Shown here: positions 11,264 through 22,439 of the stretch, in pieces | Numbering within the stretch: position 1 is the first letter of the stretch | Layout of the letters: every line of letters starts with the position of its first letter | Source: Viscum album | Taxonomy: Eukaryota > Streptophyta > Magnoliopsida > Santalales > Viscaceae | Assembly (NCBI GenBank): GCA_963277665.1 | Contig: OY728147.1 | Location: 1,265,725,424-1,265,789,423 of the forward strand | Direction: 5' to 3' | DNA: 64,000 nt | Program-made: the position numbers and the translations under genes | Notes under the pieces: model-generated | Seen by the model: only the letters and a program-made list of their open reading frames with translations | What the model was told of the DNA's origin: nothing | Database searches by the model: none

Positions 11264-12172
11264 AATGATGATGATAGTGAAGATGAAAACCTCAAGAATC
11301 CTCAGAGAAGGTTCTTCAAAAAGGGAGACTTCAAATCTGGTAAGTAAATGCAAAGGAAGAGTTTTGTCTGTGAAGAGGAAGAAGATGATAATGAATTCTG
11401 TGATGAATATGAACCATAATTCAAAACTCAGAACCATGCTTCTATGATGGCCACTGTTGAAAAGTCAGAAGATACTGATGGAGAAAAACAATTGATAACT
11501 TGTGTAGATCCTGAGGTGCAACTTAAGGATGTGGTTAGTAAGCTTAAGATTAAATGTAAGAGCTGCAATAAGTGGAAATCAATTGTAGAAGAATCAACTG
11601 AATACGTTGTTCAACTTGAAGCTGAAATTGAACGACTGGAAGAATTTGTGAAGGTACAGTCTAAAATAATTGAAATCATTGATGATGTAGTTGATCTGAA
11701 GCTAAGAATTGAAGAGAAGGAAAAGGTCATCAATGACCTCACATCCAGAGTAGATGAAAAATCCAAGACTTCTGAGGGTCTTAAAGAGGAAGTAGTTACT
11801 CTAAGGAGTAAACTAGAGACTGAATCAGTTCCAAAAGAATCGAGGAGGAAAATACAGTTTGGAAGATTCTCAGATGCAAAATTACTTGTAAGATCCAAGT
11901 GTGGTTCGGATTGGGTTGAGAAAATCTTGAGTGATCAAATACCCGCTTGCATGGGAAAGAGTGGAATTGGCTGTGAGGCTGAGACATCAATTTCTGGAAG
12001 TGAAAAGATCCAAAAGAAAGATAAGATGAAAGTTGAACATGTTGAAACGTCTCCTAGAGTCCCAAAAAGGGAATCCTCAATCCAAACTAAAAGGAGATCT
12101 GAAAATTATCCTCAAACATTCAGAAATGATAGACAATCTTGCTATTCTCCCAAGAAAGAGGGTATAAGATGA
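11264..12172 (+). pseudogene. copia gag, acidic and coiled-coil part
   Basis: Begins with an acidic run (DDDSEDEN), passes two stops at about 11346 and 11426, then runs open from 11444 to 12172 (242 codons). Residues about 20-130 of that open stretch form a long heptad-patterned coiled coil rich in Glu, Lys, Val and Leu (LEAEIERLEEFV, LKLRIEEKEKVI, LKEEVVTLRSKLE). It is followed by a basic, serine-rich tail. Similar coiled coils occur in gag of SIRE-like copia elements. Likely role is particle assembly; this is inference from family. Confidence 0.78.
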
Positions 12173-12199
12173 AATTCAAGTGAGAAGACATTTCCTCTC

Positions 12200-12420
12200 G
12201 TGAAGTGTCAGTTATGTGGCTATCTAGGCCATACCATGTCTTATTGTGAAGAGGCAAGAAGCTATCTGAATGGAGAAGATATAGATGCTCAACAATGGAG
12301 AAAAATTTCATATCCTAATTCTTATAGAAGAAATAATTTCTATGGATATTGTTTTAGTTGTTCTAAAATTGGTCATAAGGCCGCTAATTGCAGGAAGAGA
12401 AGGGACATGGAAACCTCATA
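12200..12420 (+). pseudogene. copia gag nucleocapsid, two CCHC zinc knuckles
   Basis: Two perfect CX2CX4HX4C knuckles: CQLCGYLGHTMSYC (about 12206-12247) and CFSCSKIGHKAANC (about 12349-12390). They would bind element RNA. An in-frame stop near 12170 separates this part from the coiled coil, but spacing and frame are otherwise kept (frame 2). Confidence 0.88.
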
Positions 12421-12880
12421 CCGATGTTCAAGACAATACAAGTCTCGTCAGCAAGACAGTGTTGCTATTTCAAACAGGTTCTCACCCCTCAAAGAAGACT
12501 TTGACTATGATGAACCTGGATACGTGGAAGAGATAGTTGAAAGGCCATCAATTCTATATAGTCAATCTAATGTCTCATGGAAGGAATGGAAGAAAATTGA
12601 AAAATCCAACCTTGCAGAGGTGGCCCTCAAAGCTAAAAAGAACAACAGTACCTGGATTCTGGATAGCGGTTGTTCATCTCATATGACAGGTAATGCCGGC
12701 CTACTAATGAACATCATAAAGAATGATGATGGTACTATATGATTTGGTAATGATGGGGCTCTGAAAATCAAGGGGAGTGGAAGTACCAAATTAGCTAATG
12801 GAGAACTAAAGAAGACTGAAGTCCTTTACATAGATGTCCTACGTCATAATCTCCTTAGTGTGAGTCAACTCTGTGACTCA
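12421..12880 (+). pseudogene. copia protease region
   Basis: WILDSGCSSHMTG near 12653-12691 holds the aspartic protease Asp-Ser-Gly at 12662-12670, intact. The frame stops at TGA 12740-12742, where relatives carry a sense codon before FG (CGA to TGA would explain it). It then continues with LKIKGSG and LLSVSQLCD near 12850-12875, the end of the protease domain. Confidence 0.85.
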
Positions 12881-13860
12881 AGACATATAGTTACTTTTAA
12901 TCAGAAAGGCAGCACTATCAAGGGAAAAACTGGAAATTCACTTATGAAGGGATGCAGAACAGAAGGCAACTTGTATCAGGTGGATAGTGAAGAAAATGTA
13001 TGTTACATGACTGTTGAAGAAGAAAACAATTTGTGGCATCAGAGATTGGGACACATCAATCAACAAGACATGGATAAAATATCAAAATTGAGAATTGTCA
13101 TGGACATTCCCAACCTGAAGCGTGAGCGTGAAAAATCTTGTGATGCTTGTATTCGTGGGAAGCTGGTCTGCAGTTCATATCGGCCAAAGATGAAATGAGC
13201 GTCTCACCTTCTTGATCTAATTCATACAGATGTTTTTGGGCCAATAAATGTTGCCGGAACTCATAGAGAAAGGTACATTGTCCTTTTCATAGATGATTAC
13301 AGTAGAATGGCATGTGTGATGGTCATTCATAGGAAACGACAAGTCCTTGACTGCATGAAAACATATCGGCGAATCGCCGAGAATGATACTGGACGAACAA
13401 TCAAAGTGTTGCGATCTGACAATAGAGGAGAATACACGTCCATTGAATTTGAGAATTATCTGGAGAAACATGGGATACAACATGAGGTAGCTACTTTGAG
13501 AACTCCACAACAAAATGGAGTTGTTGAACGTAGGAATCGACAGGTGAACAACATAGCACGAACTATGATGATTAAGAGTCGTATTCCACGACATTACTGG
13601 AAAGAGGCTGTTCAAGCTGCAATGTACATTTAGAATCAAACAGGACTTTATATGGGTGAGACGAAGACACCATATGAATTGTGGCATCGACGAAAGGATT
13701 CTCTGAAATAGTTTCGTGTCTTTGGAAGTAAATGCTTCATCAGGAACAAAGAAGAAATCAAGGGAAATATGGCGACAATGCAGATGAAGGAATTTTCCTC
13801 GGTTACTCAATGAACAGCAAAGCCTACATATGTTTCAACAATCATTTAGGAAGGATTGTG
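12881..13860 (+). pseudogene. copia integrase with pre-integrase zinc region, broken
   Basis: The pre-integrase reads LWHQRLGHINQQDM near 13033 and CDACIRGK near 13140, giving the HHCC zinc module. Core catalytic residues: Asp 13229-13231 (HTDVFGP), Asp 13418-13420 (RSDNRGEY), Glu 13526-13528 (NGVVERRN). The last two are 36 codons apart, so D-D(35)E is intact. In-frame stops occur at 13196-13198, 13631-13633 (probably from CAG) and 13709-13711 (probably from CAG). A frameshift near 13760 moves the rest to frame 1 (DEGIFLGYS). Confidence 0.92.
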
Positions 13861-14225
13861 GAAAGCAGTGATGTTAAGATAATTGAAGAGAAAACCACAA
13901 ATGCTTCAACGACGTCATATGCTAATGTGATAGAAAGTCAGGAAGAATGTGAACGTGAAGAAAATACAAATGCAGAAATAGAGGAAGCTATTCAAAACAC
14001 TCAGCAATCACATCATGATGTTGACTCAGAAGAAGAATCTAAAGCAGAAACTATGGCTGAAGAGAACACTACTTAACCTCACAAGAGAAATCGAAGAGCT
14101 GAGATAGATCCATCCAACATAATTGGGGACAGGAGTGCACCCACTCAAACAAGAAGGATGAGGAATACCACGCAATCTGCATTTCTATCAGTTTTAGAGC
14201 CATCCTCATTTGAAGAAGTTGCAAA
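13861..14225 (+). pseudogene. copia integrase C-terminal and acidic linker
   Basis: Frame 1, open to TAA 14074-14076. After the FLGYS motif the sequence is rich in Glu, Asn and Thr (IESQEECEREEN, VDSEEESKAETM), a disordered spacer of the kind found between copia integrase and RT. RRMRNTTQSAF follows as a basic patch before the RT. Confidence 0.7.
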
Positions 14226-14960
14226 AGATTAATCTTGGGTCAAAGCAATGAATGATGAATTAGATCAGATTGACAAGAATCAAACATGAGATCTTGTCCA
14301 GAAACCCAATGGTCACAATGTGATTGGTACCAAATGGATCTTCAAAAATAAGTTTGATGAGCATGGAAGTGTCATCAGAAACAAAGCACGAATGGTATGC
14401 AAAGGATATTCCCAGATTGACGGCATTGATGTGGAAGAAACCTTTGCTCCAGTGGCTAGACTGGAGTCAATCAGGATTTTCCTTGCCATGGCACTTCAAA
14501 GAGGATATAAATTATATCAAATGGATGTCAAAACATCATTCTTGAATGGTGTACTTGAAGAAGAAGTCTAAATTGAACAACCAGTGGGATTTGTTATGGG
14601 TACTGATGAAACAAAGGTCTGCAAACTGAAGATAGATCTATATGGTTTGATGTAGGCACCACGGGCATGGTACTCAAGGCTGGACTAATATCTCAAGAAG
14701 TTGGAATTCAAAAGATTAGGAGTTGATCACAATCTCTATGTGAAGAATTCTCCAAAAGATCAATTAATGGTTCTTGTCTACGTTGATGATATCATATTTG
14801 GTGGCAGCAGGCAGAAATCAGTGGATGAATTTTCCAACCACATGAAATCAGAATTTGAAATGTCTATGATTGGTGATCTCACATATTTCTTGGGACTGCA
14901 AGTGATTTAAAAGAAGGAATACACTTTCATTTCTCAGGAAAAATATGAAAGAGAGTTGTT
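14226..14960 (+). pseudogene. copia reverse transcriptase, broken by stops
   Basis: Opens with AMNDELDQIDKNQT, then a TGA at 14287-14289 (probably from TGG, as the family has TWDL here), then [14 protein letters not shown] and [12 protein letters not shown]. The catalytic YVDD at 14779-14790 is intact. Other stops: TAA 14569-14571, TAG 14653-14655 (probably from CAG in the family's KQAPRAW block), TAA 14686-14688 and TAA 14908-14910 (probably from CAA). All are in one frame, so point mutation rather than deletion killed this region. Confidence 0.93.
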
Positions 14961-15732
14961 GAAGAAGTTCAATATGCAAGACTCCAAACCAATGTCAACT
15001 CCGATTGCAGTTGGAACTAAACTTGGAAAGCATGAGGATGGGAACTCTGTTGATCCCACCATGTACAAGAGGATCATTGGAAGCCTACTGTACCTGACAG
15101 CGACAAGGCCAGATATTGTCTTTGCAACATTCCTTGTGGCCCGCTTTCAGAGTAATCCAAAGGAGGAACATATGGCAGCAGTAAAAAGAACCATGAGGTA
15201 CATTCAAGGTACACATAACTTTGGGTTATTTTTTTCTTCAGGCAGGGACAGTGAATTATCAGCGTTTTCTGATGCAGACTGGGCTGGTGATGTTGTAGAC
15301 AGAAAGTCCACTAGTGGTGGAGCTTTCTATATTGGGCAGAAATGTGTTGGCTGGTTGAGCAAGAAACAAGAAAGTACTTCTCTTAGTACTGCTGAAGCTG
15401 AGTATATCTCTGCCAAAAAGGCATGCACTCAACTGCTATGGATGAAGCAACAATTAACTGATATTGGCGATGAGGTGACGCAACCAATGGTGATTTACTG
15501 TGACAATTAGAGTGCAATTGATCTTACGAAAATTCATGTTCAGCATTCTCGTACAAAACACATTGAAATCAGGTATCACTTTATCAAAGAGAAAGTTGAG
15601 CAAAGCATGATTAGATTGGATCATGTGGGAACAGATGAGCAAGTGGGTGATATCCTGACAAAGCCACTGTCAGCAGCTGTGTTTGAGAAGCATCGGTTGA
15701 ACCTCAGTGTTCGACCACCTCCCAGTGCATAA
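14961..15732 (+). pseudogene. copia RNase H and C-terminus of pol
   Basis: Follows RT in the same frame. Contains MSTPI, GSLLYLTATRPDI, FSDADWAGDVVDRKSTSG and STAEAEYIS, the family's RNase H blocks with the acidic catalytic residues present. A stop TAG at 15508-15510 interrupts the CDN..SAI block. The frame then runs on through TKHIEIRYHFI and DILTKPL to the natural terminator TAA 15730-15732. Confidence 0.93.
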
Positions 15733-16102
15733 GGAGGTTACGGTATTCTCCTCTCCCCATTTGTTATAAATGTTTTAATCTGTTTATGGATATGATGCAG
15801 GTTTATTGGGGAGATACTATCCAGGGGGAGTATGGTTTGAGCTGAACGTGAAAAAAATTTACTGTTCTTTGGATTTATTGTCAATAGGGGAGAAAGGAGA
15901 AGGAATAAATTCAGGCAACTTCTGTGATGAGAAGAATGAGAAGGAAAATTGTGGAACCCAATTCAAGCCTCCTCTCTTGTTTTCTACACCGAGCATTGCT
16001 CACGTAGACTTAGAGTGTTGGGTGGGTTGATTCCTACGTTTTTTTTGTTTGGTTTTCACATAGATGGAGCTCTATTGAATTTTTCTTCTGATTTCCAACA
16101 AA
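15733..16102 (+). other. 3' non-coding segment of copia element
   Basis: 370 bases between the pol stop and the PPT. There is no envelope-like gene. A purine-rich string at about 15890-15906 (ggggagaaaggagaaggaa) could be a second polypurine tract. Confidence 0.65.
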
Positions 16103-16117
16103 CCCAAAGGGGGATAT
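16103..16117 (+). other. Polypurine tract of copia element
   Basis: cccaaagggggatat lies directly before TGTTGGAACC of the 3' LTR. Confidence 0.85.
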
Positions 16118-17653
16118 TGTTGGAACCATGGTCTTCTATGCATGATTTGGAGTGTGGTTTGTGTTTGTTTTCAATCATCAATGGATGTTCGGATCATGTA
16201 CCAACAAAGAGATCATACCGTTCAAGCAGACAACAGTTTTGAAGGTGGCGCCGTTTCCTAGTGTTTGCCAAATTTTTGGGGTCCAAAATCTGGAAGTTGC
16301 TGAGCATCACGAAGAGTGGATTTCCAGGAAGATCATATTTTTATATGGAAAAGGCATGAGTTTCGCGAAGATGGGATGCATGGATTGGATTTCATGAAGA
16401 CTATAATAATAGAGGCGGTGACTCTTCATGATATCTTCAAGCTTCGCGAACAGCAGAGGCTGAAGCGAATCGCGGCGGAGAAGGGCTTTGCGAGGGAGCT
16501 TCGCGGCGAAGGCGTGCACTGTGAAGGAATGTTGAAAGTGTTTCTCCGCGATTACGATGAGCTCTGCGAACGAAGGCACACCGCGAAGGTAAGTTGACGG
16601 TGATTCTTCGTGACTATGTCAAGCTCTGCGAATGGAAAATTGTCGTGGTGCTTCGTGATTTGGACAGAATTACGGCTGGAACATTGGAGCTTTGCGATTT
16701 GAAATGACATGGCATTGACTTCGCGTGGAAAGGTCGAGGGTTAGTGGAATATCCTATAAATAGAGGCCGACCCCCTCGAGAGAAGCAGAGAGAATTTCAG
16801 AGAAAGTCCTTTGCTCTCGGTGCGCAAAGGTCTCTCGCGAAGGCAGTGTGCTTCGCGTAAGAGGAGCTTCACGGCGGCTATTCAAGCTCTGCGAAAGATG
16901 TGCGCCCCGCGTTGGCTCAGTGAGCTCCACGAAGAGGCAGGAACTTCACGATTTCCAAGCATTGCGAAGGCTGGAGCATCGCGAGAGTGCTTCGCAATTG
17001 AGCTTCGCGAAATGACAGGGGCTCCGCGAAGGCTTGTTTGAGCTTTGCAAAATTGGGAGCCATGCGAAGTAGGGTACATTGCGAAGGCCTTTTCCAAAGG
17101 TTTTTTGCCCTGTGGACAAGGGAAAGGGGGTATTCCTCAGTGGTTGGAATTTGGATCTAACAGAGAATTATCTCAGGACTCTAATGCAAGCAAAGTCTCA
17201 TGTTGAACAGGAGACAATGAACTTCATGACTTTCAATTGAAAAGACCTTCACATCTATAAACTGAGTGGGACTTCACCAACGGCAGTGAGCTAGGGGGAG
17301 TCAATAGGAGTGACCTGAGGGAATCTGTGAGCTTCGTAAACCTTTTTAAAGGAAGTGAGCCTGGGACAGAGTGACTATGCCTGAACTTTTGTAATCTCCA
17401 GCTAGTGTAGCATAGTGGATTTTGGTACGACCAACAACCTGTCGGCGTATGCTCCTTGGACGTAGCCCTTAGTGGTGAACCAAGTATAAAGGGCGGTGTC
17501 TTATCTGTGCATGTGTATGTTTGATTTCTAATCATAATCATAATACAGGTTCAACAAGTTCCTACCAACGTGGGAACAAGATCCATCACTTTAAAAGAAA
17601 AAGTGGTCACCCTGATTCAACCCTCCCCTCTCAGGGTGTCTCGAGGTCCTTCA
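16118..17653 (+). repeat. 3' LTR of copia element (1536 bp)
   Basis: Matches 9033-10567 throughout. Many cttcgcg sites of the 5' copy read cttcgtg or ctttgcg here and the reverse, a CpG-decay pattern. TATA box at 16755-16762. Confidence 0.96.
16755..16762 (+). promoter_or_regulatory. TATA box of copia 3' LTR
   Basis: TATAAATA followed by gaggccgac, as in the 5' LTR. Confidence 0.8.
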
Positions 17654-17658
17654 CTTTG
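17654..17658 (+). other. Target site duplication (ctttg), right of copia element
   Basis: Pairs with 9028-9032. Confidence 0.95.
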
Positions 17659-18733
17659 GCCCCACTCACTTCTCTTGGTTTTTACTTATACCGACAGTCA
17701 CAATGGTTAGTTTTCCCCTTATATGTGTGTAGAAGGTGGTAACGGCTTGTGGTTATTCACACACATATATTTTGGATATAGTTTCTTATGGACTACTATA
17801 GGTGTAACGTGTATTGGTTGTGCTGGCTTCAGGATCCTCACTCGGTGTATGGGTTGTAATGGCTTGAGGTATAATACCTAACGTATGATATATGTTATGC
17901 GAGCTATGGTGGCTCCTGAAAACTACTTGGTTTCTTTTGGTTGTGAGGATGGTGTGGTGCTTCTCCTAGGTGTCAGCAGGAAATCCTTTGTTTTGCACGA
18001 GGTTTATATTGTGGTGCTTCGCCCAGGTGTCTGCAGGCAAGCCATTTTGGAGAGAGATTCTTAGGATATGAGATGTTGGGGAAAAGTGGGAAACCAGTGG
18101 GGAAGTAGTAGCGGGGTACCCTTGATATTATTTACTATATGCTATATTCTTTTATGCGTTACTTGGTGAGAGTATCCATAGAGTGGTTGGGAACATAGTA
18201 TACCTGTTTAGGGGACAAGTTAGTTTCACTTGTTATTCACTGTTCTTTAGAATGCTTTCTTTACTTTTTCATGAGAGGCTTCAGGGAGGATCCTACTGAG
18301 TATACTGTTATACGCAACCTATTTATATATAAAATATTTTTCAAGTCACGTGGAGCAGGTTTGAGATTGATCTGGTTACTGCTAGCTTGTGGTTGCAAGA
18401 GCTGTTCGGGCTTGTGGTTGTTTCTGGTTTTACATTCTTTTGGTTACTGATAGTTTTCCCCTTTCAGTTGTAGTTATTTTGCATGAAATTACACATGTTC
18501 ACTTGGGTTTCTTCTATATGGAAGTCTGAGATGGATTTTATTGGTTTCTATCTTATCTCTCTCTTCCTCATGTGTTCCCTTAGAGGGTAATGCCTCCCAT
18601 TTGTGTTTTTACTATACCCTTGGTGCTAGTCTCCATCCCGGGGCCTACTGGAGGTGGGGCTCAGGGGTTATTATCTCCCTTCTCACATTTCCTGCCCAAG
18701 TGGGGTACAATTTGTGGGGAGGGGGTTGTGACA
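17654..18733 (+). repeat. Right (3') LTR of gypsy-1, second part
   Basis: Continues left-LTR sequence from base 744 (ttggccccactc) to the LTR end gggttgtgaca at 18733. The ORF at 18541-18768 is an LTR shadow. Confidence 0.88.
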
Positions 18734-19311
18734 CTGGAGTCTATGTTTTTATATTTGGTATGAGTTAAACTTTTGTACAAACATTGGGTACCTGATTTAG
18801 GAAAACATGAATTAGTGAACATTACTATACAAAAAACTATTAGGACATGTAAAATTATGGAATAAAATCCTAAAATTGTGTTAGGTAGACATTATGTTGT
18901 TTTTTCTATGGAATACATCCCTGTAATGATGCTCAAAGTGTTTATGGTTCTAAAATAATAGTTTCAATGGTTAATAACTCAAAAAAGGGAATATATGGAT
19001 TTGACTAAATCATCATATGTTTGATGAAAATAGGCCTTACTATGAACCTACTTTGATACTCTCTGCTGATATTATTAGGATAAATTACATTTTATTTAAA
19101 AATAATTATGAAGGGTTTGAAAAAAAATTATGATTTAAAAATATTACCAATGGAACCAAGTTTCTGATTCCAAGATTAATAATGCATAAATTTTCAATTT
19201 TCTTTTAGTGTTACATAATATTTAGATTGTTATGTTATGATTTAAAGTTCAAAATTTTATTATATAATCTAGTATTTTCCATTGTTTAGAAATTTAACCT
19301 AGAAGAAAGAA
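18734..19311 (+). repeat. Probable 5' LTR remnant of gypsy-2
   Basis: A+T-rich, no coding similarity. It lies between the right end of gypsy-1 and a PBS-like site. I could not align it to the 3' LTR at 23773 by eye, so the assignment rests on position alone. Confidence 0.3.
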
Positions 19312-19320
19312 TGGTATCAA
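19312..19320 (+). other. PBS-like site of gypsy-2
   Basis: TGGTATCAA, eight of eleven bases of the Met-tRNA PBS, about 240 bases ahead of the first gag similarity. Confidence 0.5.
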
Positions 19321-19539
19321 CAATCATGGAGAATGTAGAAGTTTCCCTACTTAGAAAGATAAAATTTTTGTTGGAATTGAGTACATCATGATTAAATTAG
19401 GGTAGATAACCAAGGTTGTGACTTATAAACATTCCAAAATAGAGAAAAAAGTAGTTCCCAAACATTATTCTCCCTTGTGGGATCACATCATGTTATATAA
19501 TACCCTATTATTTAGTGGGACCACTATTCTAGTGGTAGT

Positions 19540-20230
19540 TTAGAAATGGATTAAGACCCTTGAAAATGTATTTCTTTCCTTAGGATATGATGAAAATGAA
19601 AAGGTTATACTTGCAGTATATTGTCTCATGGGTGATGGTAATCATTGGTGGTCATTTATCAACAATAATTGGGAGGAATAGGTAATATAACACATGAAAT
19701 GGATTGATTTTAAAGAAACATTATTTGATAAATATGTACCTTGTGATCAAGGAACTGAAATAACAACGAATTTCCACATCTTAATGAATATAGAAGATGA
19801 TTGTTTTTTAGTACGAGTCTACCATTAAATTAGTATTCATGTATGCTATATATAACATACACAATTCAAAATTGATGTCTAATGATTTCTATAAATGGTT
19901 TAAGCCATGTCTCTGAAGGCCACTAGCCTCAAAAACATTTCATCATATGTTAAAATATTTTTAGGCATCATCAAAATGGAGAATTAATTTTCTAGATCAT
20001 GTATATTCAAGGGGAATAAAGAGTTGAATAAGACATATGAACCCCATGAAAATGGGAATATGATGAAAAATAAGAAGAACAGAGAAAAAATTTCAATCAT
20101 ATTAAAATTAAAGAATGAAACATCATGGAATTTTCTTGATGATAATGGCGGTTTATTACATGTTTGGTAATATGGGTCATACGACTCATGAATGTAAGGG
20201 GTGAAAATATATAACTATGATATAATTAAT
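19540..20230 (+). pseudogene. gypsy-2 gag relic
   Basis: Near 19560-19680 the frame reads FLSLGYDENEKVILAVYCLMG then GDGNHWWSFI, matching the gag capsid block with KV..A...L.G.A..WW. It is followed by WIDFKETLFDKYVP near 19700-19742. Stops are frequent (for example TAG 19680) and the zinc knuckle region near 20160-20200 is barely readable. Confidence 0.65.
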
Positions 20231-20559
20231 AAACTAGATATTAATAGGATATTATTCAAACTAATTTCCCAAGCATCAAGGGAGATTTTCATTTAAAAGG
20301 CCAAGGGAAGTTCGACAAGCTTATGCGATCACTAAATTTGTGGTTGACATTTCCGATGATGAGGCTTCATATAATTTAATCATATGATTAAATTTGGAAA
20401 CAGATTCATTTGACTCTGGATCCTCAAATATTTTATATCATCTAAATTTTACATGAAAATTATAAATTTCATTATCATATTATAAAGGGAGTCTTTAGTC
20501 AAGACTACTAGTGAAAGTCTCTCTATAATAAGGATTTGACATGAATTACCTATTATAAC

Positions 20560-21660
20560 ACATAAATATACCATATTTTAAGACATTATTGATACAAATT
20601 TGGTTGATTTGGATATAATCCTTGGTATAGAATGGATTTAAAAAAATGATGAAAAAGTTATTATAATTAGAATTAGATTACTATTATTAATGAAGATGTG
20701 GAATTATTTATCATTAGAGTCGAGACTCTATTATCTGAGTCATGTCAAAATCTATCCCTAGTAAAACTTCTTAATGAGATTCATATTTAATAAGAGAAAA
20801 AAATCTCTAGATGTAAAAGTTAATATTCAAATTGTGGATCTTCCATTCAAACAAGTATAAATTGATGTTTCTTCTAAATAATTACCTTAACATCCCCAAT
20901 AGCATGATGTTGAGTTTTCCATTAATTAAATCAATGATGAAAGACTTATATAAATGAATCCATATAAAAAGTACACTATATAATTAGTTGAGTTGAAGAA
21001 AAAACTAAAGGATTTGTGTGATATGGGTTTTATTCAACATAGTTATTAAATATGGGGATCCCATGTTTTATGGGTTTTTAAGAAAGGCTTATCCATGTAT
21101 AAATTCATCAGTTTTCAGGAAATAAATGTTATTAAGATATAGACAAGTTATCATCTACCTCACATTGGTAACACATTTGATCAAATTCATGAAGCATAAT
21201 ATTTTCAAATATTTATGTTCATTCTAGGTATCATTGATTGTGAGTAATGATATAATATTTTAGGAAGAAATAATTTCAAACAATGTTTAGAAATAATGAT
21301 TTTACCATAATACCATTTTAATTGACTAATGAATTATTTGTTTTTATTTATATAATGAAAAGGTATTCAAGAAATATATTGATTATTTTTATTTGGTATT
21401 TATTGGTGGTATCTTAGTGTATTATAAAATATATTACAACCATGATGATTAATTGCATCTCATTCTAATGACACATGGAGGAAAATAGTTATATTTGAAA
21501 TTTACCAAGTGTGAGATATGCACATACAATGTTTCTTTTAATGGACTTATTATCTCTAAATATTGAATCTCAATTGATATTATGATGAAAAATGTTGTCC
21601 TAAAATGGAATAAACTATAGAACAGAACTGAGGTATGTAGTCTTATATGGTTTGCAGGTT
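20560..21660 (+). pseudogene. gypsy-2 protease end and reverse transcriptase relic
   Basis: LVDLDIILGIEWI near 20600-20640 matches the FDVILGMDWL block. RT follows: LKDLCDMGFIQHS near 21003-21045, then WGSHVLWVFKKG, HLPHIGNTFDQIHEA near 21150-21200, and FIGGILVYYKI near 21400 in place of the catalytic FIDDILVYSK, so both catalytic Asp codons have changed to Gly. KFTKCEICTYNVSF near 21500 is the connection block. Multiple stops and frame changes. Confidence 0.72.
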
Positions 21661-21899
21661 ACTATCTAGGATGTTATCATAATTGTTTTTGATTGGATAA
21701 CTTTTTAACCATGATTACATATAAATGGGTTCAGTACTTATGGATATAGGAAAATGAATAATTTTTAAGGGTTTGATGATTATATTGTTCAATTCTAATG
21801 TTTTGATTCTACCCTCATAAAATGATTGTTTTTGTTATTTATAGTAATTCATCAAAGAAGGGACATAGTTATGTCCTTATGTAATGTGATAAAAAAAAT

Positions 21900-22200
21900 T
21901 CATACACTTGAGTGATGTTAATTATTCATGTACAGAACAATCCAAACTTTGATCTTGAGTTGGTAGTTATAATCATTTATTTTAAGATATAGATATATTA
22001 TCTCTATGGTGAACGATATGAGATATAAATAAAACACAAGATGCTGAAATACATATTCTCATAGAAATGTTTCTACATTGACCAAAGGTGATGGATCGAG
22101 CAACTCAATGATTTGATTTCTTAATAAAATACCACCCATAGATAGAAAATATGATAAATAATTCATTGAGCATGAATGATCAGATATTTATGACCCATAT
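21900..22200 (+). pseudogene. gypsy-2 RNase H and tether relic
   Basis: Near 22090-22185 the frame reads FDFLIKYHP then NSLSMN, matching the tether block YDFTIKYHPGK...ADALSR. Upstream text near 21950-22030 fits the family's LELAVV.AL and YLYG segments. Confidence 0.6.
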
Positions 22201-22439
22201 GAGGATTTATAGTGATATTATGTTCAATGATCTACTAAGATTGGTTATGGGAATAATTAAGTAAGGAGACACATCAATAATTTTTCAAATTACAACCAAA
22301 ACATCATTACTGTAAAATATAAAATGCTCACAAAATAATAATGTGAATTTTTATAATAAAATTAATGTTTAGAACGATGATAATTTTAAATAATTACATT
22401 ATAAATATAGTGTAATGAAATTTTAAAAGATATAATGAG

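Larger units (their letters stand above)
9033..17653 (+). mobile_element. Full-length Ty1/copia LTR retrotransposon, inactive, 8621 bp
   Basis: LTRs at 9033-10567 and 16118-17653 begin TGTTGGAACC and end TCCTTCA. PBS is at 10570, PPT just before 16118, and ctttg duplications lie on both sides. One gag-pol runs gag, protease, integrase, RT, RNase H, which is copia order. The two LTRs differ by about 22 bases in the first 280 or so, so the insertion is not recent but is younger than gypsy-1. About a dozen in-frame stops and at least three frameshifts disable it. Long LTRs, a coiled-coil gag and two knuckles resemble the SIRE group; that placement is tentative. Confidence 0.96.
1..18733 (+). mobile_element. 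Ty3/gypsy chromovirus (Tekay/Del-like), degenerate, host of a nested copia element
   Basis: Bases 1 onward match bases 8287 onward, so the window opens about 1.4 kb inside the left LTR. Order on the plus strand: left LTR to 1823, Met-tRNA PBS at 1827, gag, protease, RT, RNase H, integrase, chromodomain, a GAGGACGAGAA motif typical of the chromovirus 3' end, then the right LTR from 6872 to 18733. The right LTR is split by the copia element at 9033-17653. Without that insertion it is about 3.2 kb and the interior about 5.0 kb. Every domain carries stops or frameshifts, so the copy is dead. The 5-bp duplication cannot be tested because the left end is outside the window. Domain order and the C-terminal chromodomain point to the chromovirus clade; the Tekay/Del label is my best guess. 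Confidence 0.9.
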
